A DNA stretch of 64,000 bases. Origin: Alphaproteobacteria bacterium. GTDB lineage: Bacteria > Pseudomonadota > Alphaproteobacteria > Kiloniellales > DSM-21159. Shown here piece after piece: positions 7,817 through 17,064 of the stretch. The notes beneath the pieces are model-generated. The model worked only from the letters and a program-made list of their open reading frames with translations. It had not been told where the DNA came from and ran no database searches. Location: positions 62,001-126,000 of the forward strand of contig JAUILQ010000003.1 in NCBI GenBank assembly GCA_030433005.1. Reading direction: 5' to 3'. The first letter of the stretch is position 1. Every line of letters begins with the position of its first letter. The position numbers and the translations under genes were made by a program.

Positions 7817-9094
7817 TTAATGCCGTGCCGCCGTGTCGGCGGATGCGCCGTCGCCCGGCTCGTCCTGGGTCGGCTCGGCGCGCGGGTCCAGCTCGTAGAC
7901 CTGGGCGCCGAGCCGCGGCTCGACCGCGACGAAGCGCTCCTTCTCCCCGCTCGGCAGCGTGGCGCGGCGGCGCATCCGGTAGAAGGCGAAGGCGGCGAGC
8001 AGCGCGTGGAACAGTGCGGTGTAGAGGAACAGCCCGCCGGGGCCGACCGAGCCCATGACGATCGAGCCGAGGAAGGGGCCGAGCACGGCGCCGGCGGCGA
8101 AGGTCAGCAGCAGCCCGCTCGAGGTCTCGACCGCGTCGGCCGGATCGACGTAGTCGTTGGCGTGGGCCACGCAGAGCGCGTACATCGACAGCGCCGAGCC
8201 GCCGAAGGCGAAGGCGGCGACGTAGAGTCCGGTCGGCACCGGGCCGAAGAGATAGAGGCTGACGCCGCTGGCGATGCCGGCGAAGCAGGTGCCGATGATC
8301 ACCCAGCGCCGGTCGAAGCGGTCCGACAGGCGGCCGAGCGGCCACTGCAGCAGCGCGCCGCCGGCGACCGCCACCGACATGAAGAAGGCGACGCTGTCGG
8401 TGGTGCCGGTGGTCGCGGTCACGAAGGCCGGCGCCAGCGTCCAGAAGGCGCCGTTGGTGACGCCGACGACGACGCAGCCGACGAAGCCGACGGGCGACAG
8501 CCGGTAGAGCCGCAGCAGCCGCAGGCGCACCGCGGTCGGCGGCTGCGGCGCGCTGGCCGTGGTCATGGCGATCGGCACGACCGCCAGGGTGACCATGATC
8601 GCGACCAGGCTGAACAGCTCGAAGCCGATCGGCTCGCCGATGCCGATCAGCATCTGCCCGGCGACGATCGCGGCGAAGTTGACGACCACGTAGAGCGACA
8701 GGATCTGGCCGCGCGTCTCGTTGGTCGCGCGCTCGTTCAGCCAGCTCTCGATCACCGTGTAGAGCCCGGCGAAGCAGAGCCCGGTGAAGACGCGCAGGAA
8801 GGTCCAGGGCCAGGGGTCGGGAAAGATCGCGTGGACCAGCGGCACGGCCGCCGCGACCGCCGCCAGCGCGGCGAAGGTGCGGATGTGCCCGACCCGCTTG
8901 ATGACCAGCGGCCCGAGCACGCAGCCGAGCCCGAAGCCGATGAAGTAGAACGAGCCCATGATGCCGATGGTCGGCGTCGAGAAGTGCTCGAGCTGGGCGC
9001 GCACCGGCAGCAGCGTGCCCTGCAGGCCGTTGCCCATGATCAGGATGCCGGCGGAGATCATCAGCGCCGCGACCGATCCGAGGATAGCGCGCAA
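7817..9094 (-). CDS. MFS transporter (YcaD-like)
   Basis: A 425-aa major facilitator superfamily permease with about 12 predicted helices. Helix 1 begins directly at the N-terminus (ILGSVAALMISAGILIMGNG), and a QLEHFSTPTIGIMGSFYFIG stretch between helices 1 and 2 is typical of the YcaD-type subgroup. MFS proteins move small solutes using the proton gradient; the substrate here is not predictable. The C-terminal tail is hydrophilic and acidic. It lies next to the tRNA-Arg gene and upstream of the small membrane protein. Confidence 0.85.
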   Translation of the reverse strand: MRAILGSVAALMISAGILIMGNGLQGTLLPVRAQLEHFSTPTIGIMGSFYFIGFGLGCVLGPLVIKRVGHIRTFAALAAVAAAVPLVHAIFPDPWPWTFLRVFTGLCFAGLYTVIESWLNERATNETRGQILSLYVVVNFAAIVAGQMLIGIGEPIGFELFSLVAIMVTLAVVPIAMTTASAPQPPTAVRLRLLRLYRLSPVGFVGCVVVGVTNGAFWTLAPAFVTATTGTTDSVAFFMSVAVAGGALLQWPLGRLSDRFDRRWVIIGTCFAGIASGVSLYLFGPVPTGLYVAAFAFGGSALSMYALCVAHANDYVDPADAVETSSGLLLTFAAGAVLGPFLGSIVMGSVGPGGLFLYTALFHALLAAFAFYRMRRRATLPSGEKERFVAVEPRLGAQVYELDPRAEPTQDEPGDGASADTAARH

Positions 9095-9196
9095 GCCGGC
9101 GGGCTCCTTGGTCTGCTGGGCCGGGGTCGGGCGGCCGGTGGGTCGCCGGCGTTCCGCCGGGCCGCTCCGGCGGGCCCCGGCCGCGGGCGGGCGGAA

Positions 9197-9273
9197 TGGC
9201 GGGCCCGTAGGGATTCGAACCCCAGACCTCTTCCTCCGGAGGGAAGCGCTCTATCCAGCTGAGCTACGGGCCC
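9197..9273 (-). tRNA. tRNA-Arg (anticodon CCG)
   Basis: Read on the minus strand, the acceptor arms GGGCCCG/CGGGCCC, D stem GCTC/GAGC, anticodon stem CTTCC/GGAAG with loop CTCCGGA, and T loop TTCGAAT form a full cloverleaf. The anticodon CCG reads CGG (Arg), a common codon in this GC-rich genome. Discriminator G and a genomically encoded CCA follow (GCCA at 9200-9197). No integrase or att-like duplication of the 3' end was seen nearby. Confidence 0.96.
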
Positions 9274-9360
9274 GCGACGCGAGGCGCAAGGTATCTTAGC
9301 GGCCGCGCGAAAGACAAGCCCGCGTTGCGCCCCCTCGGAAGCGGGCTGCCGGCCGCAGGC

Positions 9361-10494
9361 TCACTGCTCGCCGAAGGCCGGCTCGGCGCGCCCGGCCGGC
9401 AGCGAGGGCGGTGGCAGCGCGGGATTGGCGATCCAGGCGGCGATGTCGTCGTAGACCACCGGAGCCTGCAGGTCGCGCAGCAGCAGGTGCCAGCCCTCGG
9501 GGTAGACCAGCAGACGGCTGGCCGGCGTCTCCGGCAGCGCGTCCCAGAGCCGCTCGACGGGCCGCCGCGGGATCAGCTCGTCCTTCTCGCCGTAGAGCAG
9601 CAGCACCGGCCGCTCGACCGCCGGTGCTGCCTCCAGCGCCCGGCCCATGGTGCGCACCAGGCCCTGCACGGTGTCGAGCCGGCTGTACTTGATGACCAGC
9701 GGGTCGCGGCCGAGCGCGCGCAGCGCCTCGATGTTGTCGCTGGCCTGGATGTCGGTGCCGCGGCCCGAGGGGCGCAGGCCGGGCACCAGGCGCACGGCCA
9801 GCCACAGGCCCCAGCGCTGGTACCAGGGCTGCAGCTCGCTCGACCAGACCGCCGGGGCGGCGAGGATCACGCCGCGCAGCGTCCCGGGCAGGCTCTCCGA
9901 CGGGGCGTGCGGCGCGTCCTCGCGGGCGGCCAGCAGCGCGATCGCGCCGCCCATCGACTCGCCGAGCAGGTAGAGCGGGACGCCGGGATGGCGCCGCGCC
10001 AGCAGCCGCAGGGCCTGGCGCGCGTCGGCGGCCATGCGCTCGCCGCCGGCCCAGAGGCCCGGGTTGGCGCCGGCGCCGAAGCCGCGCTGGTCGTAGGCGT
10101 AGACAGCGATGCCCCGTGCCGTCAGCGCCGGGGCCGCCTCGGCGAAGGCGTTGCTGTGGTCGTTGAAGCCGTGCAGGGCGAGCACCACGGCACGCGGCTG
10201 CGCCGCATCGAGCCCCGCCGCGGACTCGCGCCCGGCCACGCCGTCGGCCTGTGCGGACTGCCTGCCCTCGGGGGCGCCGGCGTCCGGCGACGGGTCCCGG
10301 GGCAGCCAGGCGCGCAACGGCAGGACGAGGCCGTCGTCGGCGACGACCGCCGCCGCCGCCCGCTCGTCGGTCAGCCCGGCGAGCTCGAGCCGGGGCTCGG
10401 TCGGGCCCGGCCCGGGCGGTGCCAGCTTCGGGGCGCAGGCCGCGAGCCCGGCGATCAGCAGGCTGGCGGCGAGGAGGGCGCGCAGTCTCGTCAA
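9361..10494 (-). CDS. Alpha/beta hydrolase lipoprotein (lysophospholipase / S33-like)
   Basis: A 377-aa exported hydrolase. A lipoprotein signal peptide ends in the lipobox LAAC (about residue 19), so it is probably anchored to a membrane from the periplasm. The nucleophile elbow GESMGGAIALL carries the catalytic Ser, and a late LLLYGEKDELIP segment carries the acid; a His follows in PEGWHLLL. This resembles monoacylglycerol lipase/lysophospholipase (PldB-like, Hydrolase_4). It starts three bases after the ABC ATPase stop on the same strand, so the two are likely one operon. Substrate unknown. Confidence 0.85.
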   Translation of the reverse strand: MTRLRALLAASLLIAGLAACAPKLAPPGPGPTEPRLELAGLTDERAAAAVVADDGLVLPLRAWLPRDPSPDAGAPEGRQSAQADGVAGRESAAGLDAAQPRAVVLALHGFNDHSNAFAEAAPALTARGIAVYAYDQRGFGAGANPGLWAGGERMAADARQALRLLARRHPGVPLYLLGESMGGAIALLAAREDAPHAPSESLPGTLRGVILAAPAVWSSELQPWYQRWGLWLAVRLVPGLRPSGRGTDIQASDNIEALRALGRDPLVIKYSRLDTVQGLVRTMGRALEAAPAVERPVLLLYGEKDELIPRRPVERLWDALPETPASRLLVYPEGWHLLLRDLQAPVVYDDIAAWIANPALPPPSLPAGRAEPAFGEQ

Positions 10495-10497
10495 GCC

Positions 10498-11505
10498 TCA
10501 GCGTTCGTCGTCGTGGGCGCCGCGGGTCAGCTGCAGGAAGATGTCCTCGAGGTCCGCCTCCTCGGTGCGCAGGTCCTGGATCTCCAGGCCGGCGTCCCGG
10601 GTCGCCGCCAGGATGCGGCCGACCGGGGCGTCGCTGGTCCGGTAGCGGAACACCAGGCGGTTCGGCGCCGCCAGCTCCGGCTCGAAGGGCTGGAGCGCCT
10701 CGGGCACCGCCTCGAGCTCCGGGCTGACGACCAGCGCCAGCTCCTTGTTGTCGAGCCGGCGGACCAGCTGCTCGGTCGGGTCGCAGGCGATCACCCGGCC
10801 GCGATTGATGATCGCGATGGTGTCGCAGAGCTCCTCGGCCTCTTCCAGGTAGTGCGTGGTCAGCAGGATCGTCGTGCCCTGGCGGTTGAGCTCGCGCACC
10901 CGGCCCCAGAGCTGCTGGCGCAGCTCGATGTCGACGCCGGCCGTCGGCTCGTCGAGCACCAGGATCGGCGGGTTGTGGACCATCGCCTTGGCGACCATCA
11001 GGCGCCGGCGCATGCCGCCCGACAGGGTCCGGGTGTAGGCCCGTGCCTTGTCGGCCAGGCCGAGCATCGAGAGGATCTCCTCGGTGCGGCGCTCGCGCGG
11101 CGGCACGCCGTAGAGGCCGGCCTGCAGCTCCAGCATCTCGTAGGGCGTGAAGAAGGGGTCGATGTTGAGCTCCTGCGGCACCACGCCGATCGAGGCGCGC
11201 GCCTGGCGCGTCGCCTTGTCGATGTCATTGCCCCAGAGGCGCACGGCGCCGCCGGTCTTGGTGACCAGGCCGGCCATGATGTTGATCAGCGTCGACTTGC
11301 CGGCGCCGTTCGGGCCGAGCAGGCCGAACACGCAGCCGCGCGGGATCTCCAGGCTGACGTCGCTCAGCGCCTTCAGCGGCGCCGCCTTGCCGGCGGCGCG
11401 GTAGGTCTTCTCGAGGTGCTCGATCTCGACGGCGTTGGCGGGCAGCGACGTCGCCGCCGGCGCCGGCTGGCGGGCCGCGGCGTGGAGGGTGGCTGTGTCT
11501 GGCAT
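10498..11505 (-). CDS. ABC transporter ATP-binding protein (ABC-2 / DrrA-NodI type)
   Basis: A 335-aa ATPase with Walker A GPNGAGKST, the Q-loop VVPQELNIDPFFTP, the signature LSGGMRRRLMVA, Walker B LVLDEPTAGVD and the switch His in LLTTHYLEEAEEL. The C-terminal extension after about residue 245 is typical of ABC-2 exporters for drugs, polysaccharides or lipids. The start at 11505 has a perfect AGGAGG five bases ahead. An ABC-2 permease is normally adjacent, but none is found here; the downstream gene is a lipoprotein hydrolase instead. The partner must be encoded elsewhere. Confidence 0.9.
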   Translation of the reverse strand: MPDTATLHAAARQPAPAATSLPANAVEIEHLEKTYRAAGKAAPLKALSDVSLEIPRGCVFGLLGPNGAGKSTLINIMAGLVTKTGGAVRLWGNDIDKATRQARASIGVVPQELNIDPFFTPYEMLELQAGLYGVPPRERRTEEILSMLGLADKARAYTRTLSGGMRRRLMVAKAMVHNPPILVLDEPTAGVDIELRQQLWGRVRELNRQGTTILLTTHYLEEAEELCDTIAIINRGRVIACDPTEQLVRRLDNKELALVVSPELEAVPEALQPFEPELAAPNRLVFRYRTSDAPVGRILAATRDAGLEIQDLRTEEADLEDIFLQLTRGAHDDER

Positions 11506-11659
11506 GGCGCCTCCTAGGTAAGCCCGCCGGCCGCCGGCGGCAAGCGAAGCTTTGGAGCGGCCTCCCCGGGTTACGCGGCGGCTCCGGTTGATCGGGACGG
11601 CAAAGCGGCTATCATCCGGCGCGAGAATCGCAACGACTCTGGCACGCGAGAGGATCCCG

Positions 11660-11875
11660 ATGGCCACCGCCGGCGCCCCCACCCCCGAGCTGCCGGGGCA
11701 CGACGCCCCCGAGACCGCCTACGTCGACGAGGAGATCGTCGCCTGCGACGGCGGCATCGGCGCGCTCGGCCATCCGCGGGTCTTCCTCAACATGGAGGGC
11801 AAGGGCTTCGTCGACTGCCCCTACTGCGACAAGCGCTTCATCCTGAACGAGGGCGCCGGCGGCGGCGGCCACTAG
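11660..11875 (+). CDS. Zinc-finger domain protein (zf-CHCC, NDUFS6-like)
   Basis: A 71-aa protein with the pattern CDGG...GHPRVFL...GFVDCPYCDKRFIL, a Cys-His-Cys-Cys zinc site. This is the family of the mitochondrial complex I accessory subunit NDUFS6, common as a free-standing short protein in alphaproteobacteria. ATG 11660 is preceded by AGAGGA. It is probably a small cytosolic or complex-I-associated zinc protein. It stands alone, 61 bp upstream of polA in the same direction. Confidence 0.87.
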   Translation: MATAGAPTPELPGHDAPETAYVDEEIVACDGGIGALGHPRVFLNMEGKGFVDCPYCDKRFILNEGAGGGGH

Positions 11876-11936
11876 GACGCCGGGCCGGCGCGTCAGCCGT
11901 CTCGACTCGGGGCCGGCGCCGGGCCATTCTCCGGCC

Positions 11937-14843
11937 ATGACCGACGCTTCCGAGATCGCCACGGCGGACGCCCAGAGCGCCGCCGGCAAGCCGCCCTACC
12001 GTCACCTCTACCTGGTCGACGGCTCCGGCTACATCTTCCGCGCCTTCTTTGCGATCCCGCCGCGCATGACCGCCGGCGGGCTGCACACCAACGCCGCCTT
12101 CGGCTTCACCAACATGCTGATCAAGCTGCTGCGCGAGAGCGACGCGGACGGCATCGCGGTGATCTTCGACGCCAGCGGCGAGTCCTTCCGCAACGAGATC
12201 TACCCGGCCTACAAGGCGCAGCGCGACGAGCCGCCCGAGGAGCTGGTGCCGCAGTTCACCATGATCCGCGAGGCGACCCGGGCCTTCAACCTGCCCTGCA
12301 TCGAGAAGGAGGGCTTCGAGGCCGACGACATCATCGCGACCTACGCGCGGCGCGCGCGCGACGCCGGCATCGAGGTCACGGTGGTCTCCTCCGACAAGGA
12401 CCTGATGCAGCTGGTCGGCCCGGGCATCACCATGCTCGACCCGATCAAGAACCGCACGATCGGCCCCGAGGAGGTGCGCGAGAAGTTCGGCGTCGACCCC
12501 GACAAGGTGGTCGAGGTCCAGGCCCTGGCCGGCGACCCGACCGACAACGTGCCCGGCGTGCCCGGCATCGGCATCAAGACCGCGGCGCAGCTGATCGGCG
12601 AGTACGGCGACCTGGAGTCGCTGCTGGCCCGCGCCTCCGAGATCAAGCAGCCGAAGCGCCGCGAGAAGCTGATCGAGCACGCCGAGGACGCGCGCGTCTC
12701 GCTGCAGCTGGTGACGCTGCGCGACGACGTGCCCCTGGAGGAGACGCTCGACGGCTTCGGCCTCAAGGAGCCCGAGCCCGACGTCCTCAAGGCCTTTCTC
12801 GAGCAGTACGAGTTCCGCTCGATCCTCAACCGCCTGGCCGACAAGCTGGGCGACGTCGTGCCCGACGAGAAGGAGGCCGGCAAGGGCCTGGCGCTGGAGG
12901 GCGGCGGTGCGGCGCGCACCGCGGATCTGCCGGCGCCTGCCGCGGGCAAGCCTTCCGGCGCCCCGGCGGGCGAGCCGGAGCCCTATCCTTTGGTGCGCGA
13001 CGAGGCGACGCTCCAGGCCTGGATCGCCGAGGCGGTCGAGGCCGGCGTGGTCGCGGTCGACACCGAGACCACCAGCCTCGACCCCGACAAGGCCGAGCTG
13101 GTCGGCGTCTCGCTGGCCACGGCGGCGGGGCGTGCCTGCTACGTGCCGCTCGGCCACCGCGTGCTCGGCGAGGGCGAGACCGACCTGCTGAGCACGCCGG
13201 AGAGCGCCGGCGGCGGCCTGGTCGAGGGCCAGATCGAGATCTCCCGGGCGCTCGAGCTGCTGCGTCCGCTGCTCGCCGACCCGACGGTGCTCAAGGTCGG
13301 CCAGAACCTGAAGTACGACATGCGCATCCTGGCGCGCCACGGCGTCGCGGTGACGCCCTCAGACGACACCATGCTGCTCTCCTACGTGCTCGAGGGCGGG
13401 CTGCACGGCCACGGCATGGACGAGCTCTCCGAGCTGCACCTCGGCAAGACGCCGATCCCCTACAAGGCGGTCTGCGGCAGCGGCAAGTCGCAGATCACCT
13501 TCGACCTGGTCGAGCTGCAGAAGGCCTGCGACTACGCCGCCGAGGACGCCGACATCACGCTGCAGCTCTGGCAGGTGCTGAAGCCGCAGCTCGCGACCAA
13601 GCACCTGGCGACTGTCTACGAGACCCTGGAGCGGCCGCTTTCGCCGGTGCTGGCCGGGATGGAGCGCGCCGGCATCAAGGTCGACGCCGGGATCCTGCGG
13701 CGCATGTCGAACGACTTCGCGCAGCGCCTGGAGGGCCTGGAGGAGGAGATCTACAAGGCCGCCGGGCGCCGCTTCACGATCGGCAGCCCCAAGCAGCTCG
13801 GCGAGATCCTGTTCGACGAGATGGGCCTGGAGACCCAGGGCCGGAAGGGCAAGTCGGGCAGCTACTCGACCGGCGCCGACGTGCTGGAGCAGCTCGCCGC
13901 ACAGGGCCACGCGCTGCCGCGCAAGGTGCTCGACTGGCGCCAGCTGGCCAAGCTGAAGTCGACCTACACCGACGCCCTGCAGGGCCAGATCGGGGAGGAC
14001 GGCCGGGTCCACACCTCCTACAGCCAGGCTGTCGCCTCGACCGGGCGCCTCTCCTCGAACGACCCGAACCTGCAGAACATCCCGATCCGCACCGAGGAGG
14101 GGCGCAAGATCCGCTCGGCCTTCGTCTGCGAGCCGGGCCACACCCTGCTGTCGGTCGACTACAGCCAGATCGAGCTGCGCCTCGCCGCCGACATCGCCGG
14201 CGTGGCGGCGCTCCGCGAGGCCTTCGAGGCCGGCCACGACATCCACGCGATGACCGCCAGCCAGGTCTTCGGCGTGCCGCTCGAGCAGATGGACCCGGCG
14301 ACCCGGCGCAAGGCCAAGGCCATCAACTTCGGCATCATCTACGGCATCTCGGCCTTCGGCCTGGCCCAGAACCTGGGCATCGAGCAGGGCGAGGCGCGCG
14401 CCTACATCGCCGCCTACTTCGAGCGCTTCCCCGGCATCCGCGACTACATGGACCGCATGAAGGCCGAGGCCAAGGAGCGCGGCTACGTGACCACGCTGTT
14501 CGGCCGCCGGATCCACGTCCCGGCGCTGCTCGAGAAGAACCCGGCGCGCCGCCAGTTCGGCGAGCGCGCGGCGATCAACGCGCCGATCCAGGGCACCGCC
14601 GCCGACATCATCAAGCGCGCCATGATCCGCGTGCCGCCGGCGCTCGAGCGCGCGAAGCTGCGCGCGAAGATGCTGCTGCAGGTCCATGACGAGCTGCTGT
14701 TCGAGGTGCCGGACGACCAGCTCGACGAGACCGCGGCCCTGGTCAAGGAGGTCATGGAGGGCGCCGCCGCCCCGGTCGTGAACCTCTCGGTGCCGCTGGT
14801 CGCCGAGGTCGGCAAGGGCGCCAGCTGGGCCGAGGCGCACTGA
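11937..14843 (+). CDS. polA: DNA polymerase I
   Basis: Repair and Okazaki-fragment polymerase, 968 aa, with all three domains. The 5'-3' exonuclease (about 20-320) contains YKAQRDEPPEEL and DNVPGVPGIG. The 3'-5' proofreading domain (about 345-560) keeps its acidic residues (VDTETTSLD, QNLKYDMRIL, EDADITL), so proofreading should be active, unlike in some PolA lineages. The polymerase domain shows motif A LSVDYSQIELRL, motif B RRKAKAINFGIIYG and motif C QVHDELLFEV. A 13-bp hairpin follows the stop codon. Confidence 0.98.
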   Translation: MTDASEIATADAQSAAGKPPYRHLYLVDGSGYIFRAFFAIPPRMTAGGLHTNAAFGFTNMLIKLLRESDADGIAVIFDASGESFRNEIYPAYKAQRDEPPEELVPQFTMIREATRAFNLPCIEKEGFEADDIIATYARRARDAGIEVTVVSSDKDLMQLVGPGITMLDPIKNRTIGPEEVREKFGVDPDKVVEVQALAGDPTDNVPGVPGIGIKTAAQLIGEYGDLESLLARASEIKQPKRREKLIEHAEDARVSLQLVTLRDDVPLEETLDGFGLKEPEPDVLKAFLEQYEFRSILNRLADKLGDVVPDEKEAGKGLALEGGGAARTADLPAPAAGKPSGAPAGEPEPYPLVRDEATLQAWIAEAVEAGVVAVDTETTSLDPDKAELVGVSLATAAGRACYVPLGHRVLGEGETDLLSTPESAGGGLVEGQIEISRALELLRPLLADPTVLKVGQNLKYDMRILARHGVAVTPSDDTMLLSYVLEGGLHGHGMDELSELHLGKTPIPYKAVCGSGKSQITFDLVELQKACDYAAEDADITLQLWQVLKPQLATKHLATVYETLERPLSPVLAGMERAGIKVDAGILRRMSNDFAQRLEGLEEEIYKAAGRRFTIGSPKQLGEILFDEMGLETQGRKGKSGSYSTGADVLEQLAAQGHALPRKVLDWRQLAKLKSTYTDALQGQIGEDGRVHTSYSQAVASTGRLSSNDPNLQNIPIRTEEGRKIRSAFVCEPGHTLLSVDYSQIELRLAADIAGVAALREAFEAGHDIHAMTASQVFGVPLEQMDPATRRKAKAINFGIIYGISAFGLAQNLGIEQGEARAYIAAYFERFPGIRDYMDRMKAEAKERGYVTTLFGRRIHVPALLEKNPARRQFGERAAINAPIQGTAADIIKRAMIRVPPALERAKLRAKMLLQVHDELLFEVPDDQLDETAALVKEVMEGAAAPVVNLSVPLVAEVGKGASWAEAH

Positions 14844-14871
14844 GACGAAGCGGGGCCTTTCGCGGAAGTTT

Positions 14872-14899
14872 CCCTCTCCGCCCCGGGGGGCGGAGAGGG
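14872..14899 (+). terminator. Hairpin terminator after polA
   Basis: A 13-bp GC-rich inverted repeat (CCCTCTCCGCCCC / GGGGCGGAGAGGG) with a minimal loop, 28 bases past the polA stop. It lacks a U-run, so it may act as an mRNA-end stabiliser or a weak intrinsic terminator. Confidence 0.55.
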
Positions 14900-14998
14900 G
14901 GGCACTGAAGACATCATCTTTTCGCGAGGCCCTCTCTCGTCGTCACGGCGCGTCGGCATACTCTCTCTTCCAGCCTCAGACCGCAGGAGATCTCGACG

Positions 14999-15820
14999 AT
15001 GCCCGACAGCCTGCCCCCCGTCCTTCCCGCCGCCGCCCCGGCCGACCCGGGCCGCCGCCGCCTGCTCGGCGGGCTCGCCGCCCTGCCGCTGGCGCCCTCG
15101 CTGGCGGCGATCCTCGCCGATCCCAAGCTGGCCGCCGCCGCTGCCGAAGGGCTGACCGAGGTCACGACCACGACGATGGACGGCCGCGAGGTCACGGCCT
15201 ACGTCGCCATGCCGGAGCAGACCCCGGCGCCGGCGGTGCTGCTGATCCACGAGTGGTGGGGCCTCAACGACCAGATCAAGTCGATGGCCGCCGAGTTCGC
15301 CAAGGAGGGCTACATCGGCCTGGCCGTCGACCTCTACGGCGGCGCGGTCGCCGCCGACCCCGAGGAGGCGCGCGGCCTGATGCAGGCGGTCGACGCCGCG
15401 CAGGCGACCGGCACGCTGGTCGCCTGGATCGACTGGCTGAAGGATCACGGCGATTCGACCGGCAAGGTCGCCACGGTCGGCTGGTGCTTCGGCGGCGGCT
15501 GGTCGCTCAACGCTTCGCTGGCCGAGCCGGTCGACGCGACGGTCGTCTACTACGGCCGGGTCAACAAGGACCAGGGCGAGCTGGCCAGCCTGGAGAGCCC
15601 GGTGCTCGGCCACTTCGCGACCCAGGACAAGTTCATCAACCGGGAGATGGTCGAGGGCTTCGAGACCGAGATGACCGAGGCCGGCAAGAGCTTCACGACC
15701 TACTGGTACGAGGCCGACCACGCCTTCGCCAATCCGACCGGCGCGCGCTACGACCAGGAGGACGCGGCGCTGGCCTGGGAACGCACCAAGGCCTTCCTGG
15801 CCGACCATCTGAAGAGCTGA
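14999..15820 (+). CDS. Dienelactone hydrolase family protein, Tat-exported
   Basis: A 273-aa alpha/beta hydrolase with the dienelactone-hydrolase catalytic triad: Cys163 in GWCFGGGW, Asp210 in ATQDKF and His241 in EADHAFANP. Residues 18-40 (GRRRLLGGLAALPLAPSLAA) look like a twin-arginine leader, so the enzyme is probably periplasmic, whereas the classical catabolic enzyme is cytosolic. AGGAG lies ahead of ATG 14999. It stands alone, and the natural substrate is unknown. Confidence 0.86.
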   Translation: MPDSLPPVLPAAAPADPGRRRLLGGLAALPLAPSLAAILADPKLAAAAAEGLTEVTTTTMDGREVTAYVAMPEQTPAPAVLLIHEWWGLNDQIKSMAAEFAKEGYIGLAVDLYGGAVAADPEEARGLMQAVDAAQATGTLVAWIDWLKDHGDSTGKVATVGWCFGGGWSLNASLAEPVDATVVYYGRVNKDQGELASLESPVLGHFATQDKFINREMVEGFETEMTEAGKSFTTYWYEADHAFANPTGARYDQEDAALAWERTKAFLADHLKS

Positions 15821-15847
15821 GGCGCCGCGCCTGGGCCCCGAACCGGT

Positions 15848-16855
15848 CTAGGCCTCCGGCGTCTCCGCGTCGGGCTCGCCGGGGAACCGCAGGCGGCAGC
15901 GCAGGCCCTCGGCGTCGAACCAGATGCTGGACTCGCCGCCGCCCTCGCTCGGCATGAGGTCGCCGATCAGGGCGCGGCCGAATCCGGAGCGAGTCGGCTC
16001 GGCGACCTCCGGCCCGCCGACCTCGGCCCACAGCAGCTCGCAGACCCCGGGCGAGTCGGCCGGCAGGGTCCAGGACAGCTCGACCCGCCCGCCCGGCCGG
16101 CTGAGCGCGCCGTGCTGCAGCGCGTTGGTGGTCAGCTCGTTGAGCGTCATGGTGAGGTTGACGGCGGTCTTGGCGGCGAGCCGGAAGCCCGGCCCGTCGT
16201 CGCGCCGGATCGCCTCGCCCAGGTCGTAGGGCCGCAGGGCCTTGTCGATCAGGTCGGGCAGCCGCGCGCTGGTCCACTGCTCGCCGGTCAGCACGGAGTG
16301 CGCCTCGGCCAGCGCCTGGATGCGGCCGTTGAAGGAGGCGCGGGCGGTGCGGATGTCGGCGCCGTCGGGAAACGAGCGGGCGGCCAGCGACTGCACGATC
16401 GACAGGGTGTTGCGCACACGGTGGTTGAGCTCGCGCAGGATCGCGCGCAGCTGCTCCTCGCTCTGCTTGGTGTGCGTGATGTCGATGACGTGGCCGATCA
16501 GCCGTCGGGTCTCGCCCGCCCCGTCGCGGATCGGCCGGCCGGTCGCGCTGATCCAGCGGCGCGCGCCGTCGGCCCGGTCGATCCGGCATTCGAAGGTCCA
16601 GTTCTCGCCCCGGCTCAGGGCCGCGCCGTAGAGCCGGTCGACGGACTCGCGTTCCTCGGGCACGACGTGGTCGAGGAAGTCCTCGTAGTGCCAGGCGGGC
16701 AGGGGCTCGTCGTAGCCGAAGATGCGGTCGTGGCGGGGATTGCGCCAGGCCGAGCCGCTCGCGACGTCGAGCTCCCAGGCGCCGATCTCGCTGTGCTCGA
16801 GGATCAGCTGGAGGTGGTCGGCGCGGCTTTCGCCGCTCGCGGGCAGCTCGCTCAT
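15848..16855 (-). CDS. PAS-HWE family sensor histidine kinase
   Basis: A 335-aa soluble kinase. An N-terminal PAS domain of the PAS_3 type (about 15-130) is followed by an HWE/HisKA_2 dimerisation region with the phospho-acceptor His145 in ELNHRVRNTLSIVQSLA, then an ATPase domain with the N-box MTLNELTTNALQHGAL. The PAS lacks the flavin-binding Cys motif of LOV photoreceptors, so light sensing through it is not indicated. HWE kinases are mainly alphaproteobacterial and often feed general stress responses. No partner response regulator is adjacent. Confidence 0.87.
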   Translation of the reverse strand: MSELPASGESRADHLQLILEHSEIGAWELDVASGSAWRNPRHDRIFGYDEPLPAWHYEDFLDHVVPEERESVDRLYGAALSRGENWTFECRIDRADGARRWISATGRPIRDGAGETRRLIGHVIDITHTKQSEEQLRAILRELNHRVRNTLSIVQSLAARSFPDGADIRTARASFNGRIQALAEAHSVLTGEQWTSARLPDLIDKALRPYDLGEAIRRDDGPGFRLAAKTAVNLTMTLNELTTNALQHGALSRPGGRVELSWTLPADSPGVCELLWAEVGGPEVAEPTRSGFGRALIGDLMPSEGGGESSIWFDAEGLRCRLRFPGEPDAETPEA

Positions 16856-17064
16856 GGCCGCGCGCCGGGCTCTTGCCGGCAGGCAGTGGATCGTCTCATC
16901 GTTCTGGGTCGGGGCATCCGCCGTCCTTCCGTCCTGCTCTCTCGCCCCTGCCCCTCGGGCCGGAGGCCGCCTCCGTCCGCCGCCCGATTGCTAACGCCGA
17001 GTCCGGCCGGTTCATTCCACGACCGACCGCGAGAGGGTCGGGCAGCTGTCCCGTCCCGGCCAGC

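Noticed and set aside
9197-9273. tRNA-Arg as an integration site for a mobile element
   Set aside because: No integrase, direct repeat of the tRNA 3' end, or shift in base composition was seen on either side.
15848-16855. LOV-type photoreceptor in the HWE kinase near the rhodopsin cluster
   Set aside because: The PAS domain lacks the conserved flavin-binding Cys motif of LOV domains; it is an ordinary PAS_3 sensor.
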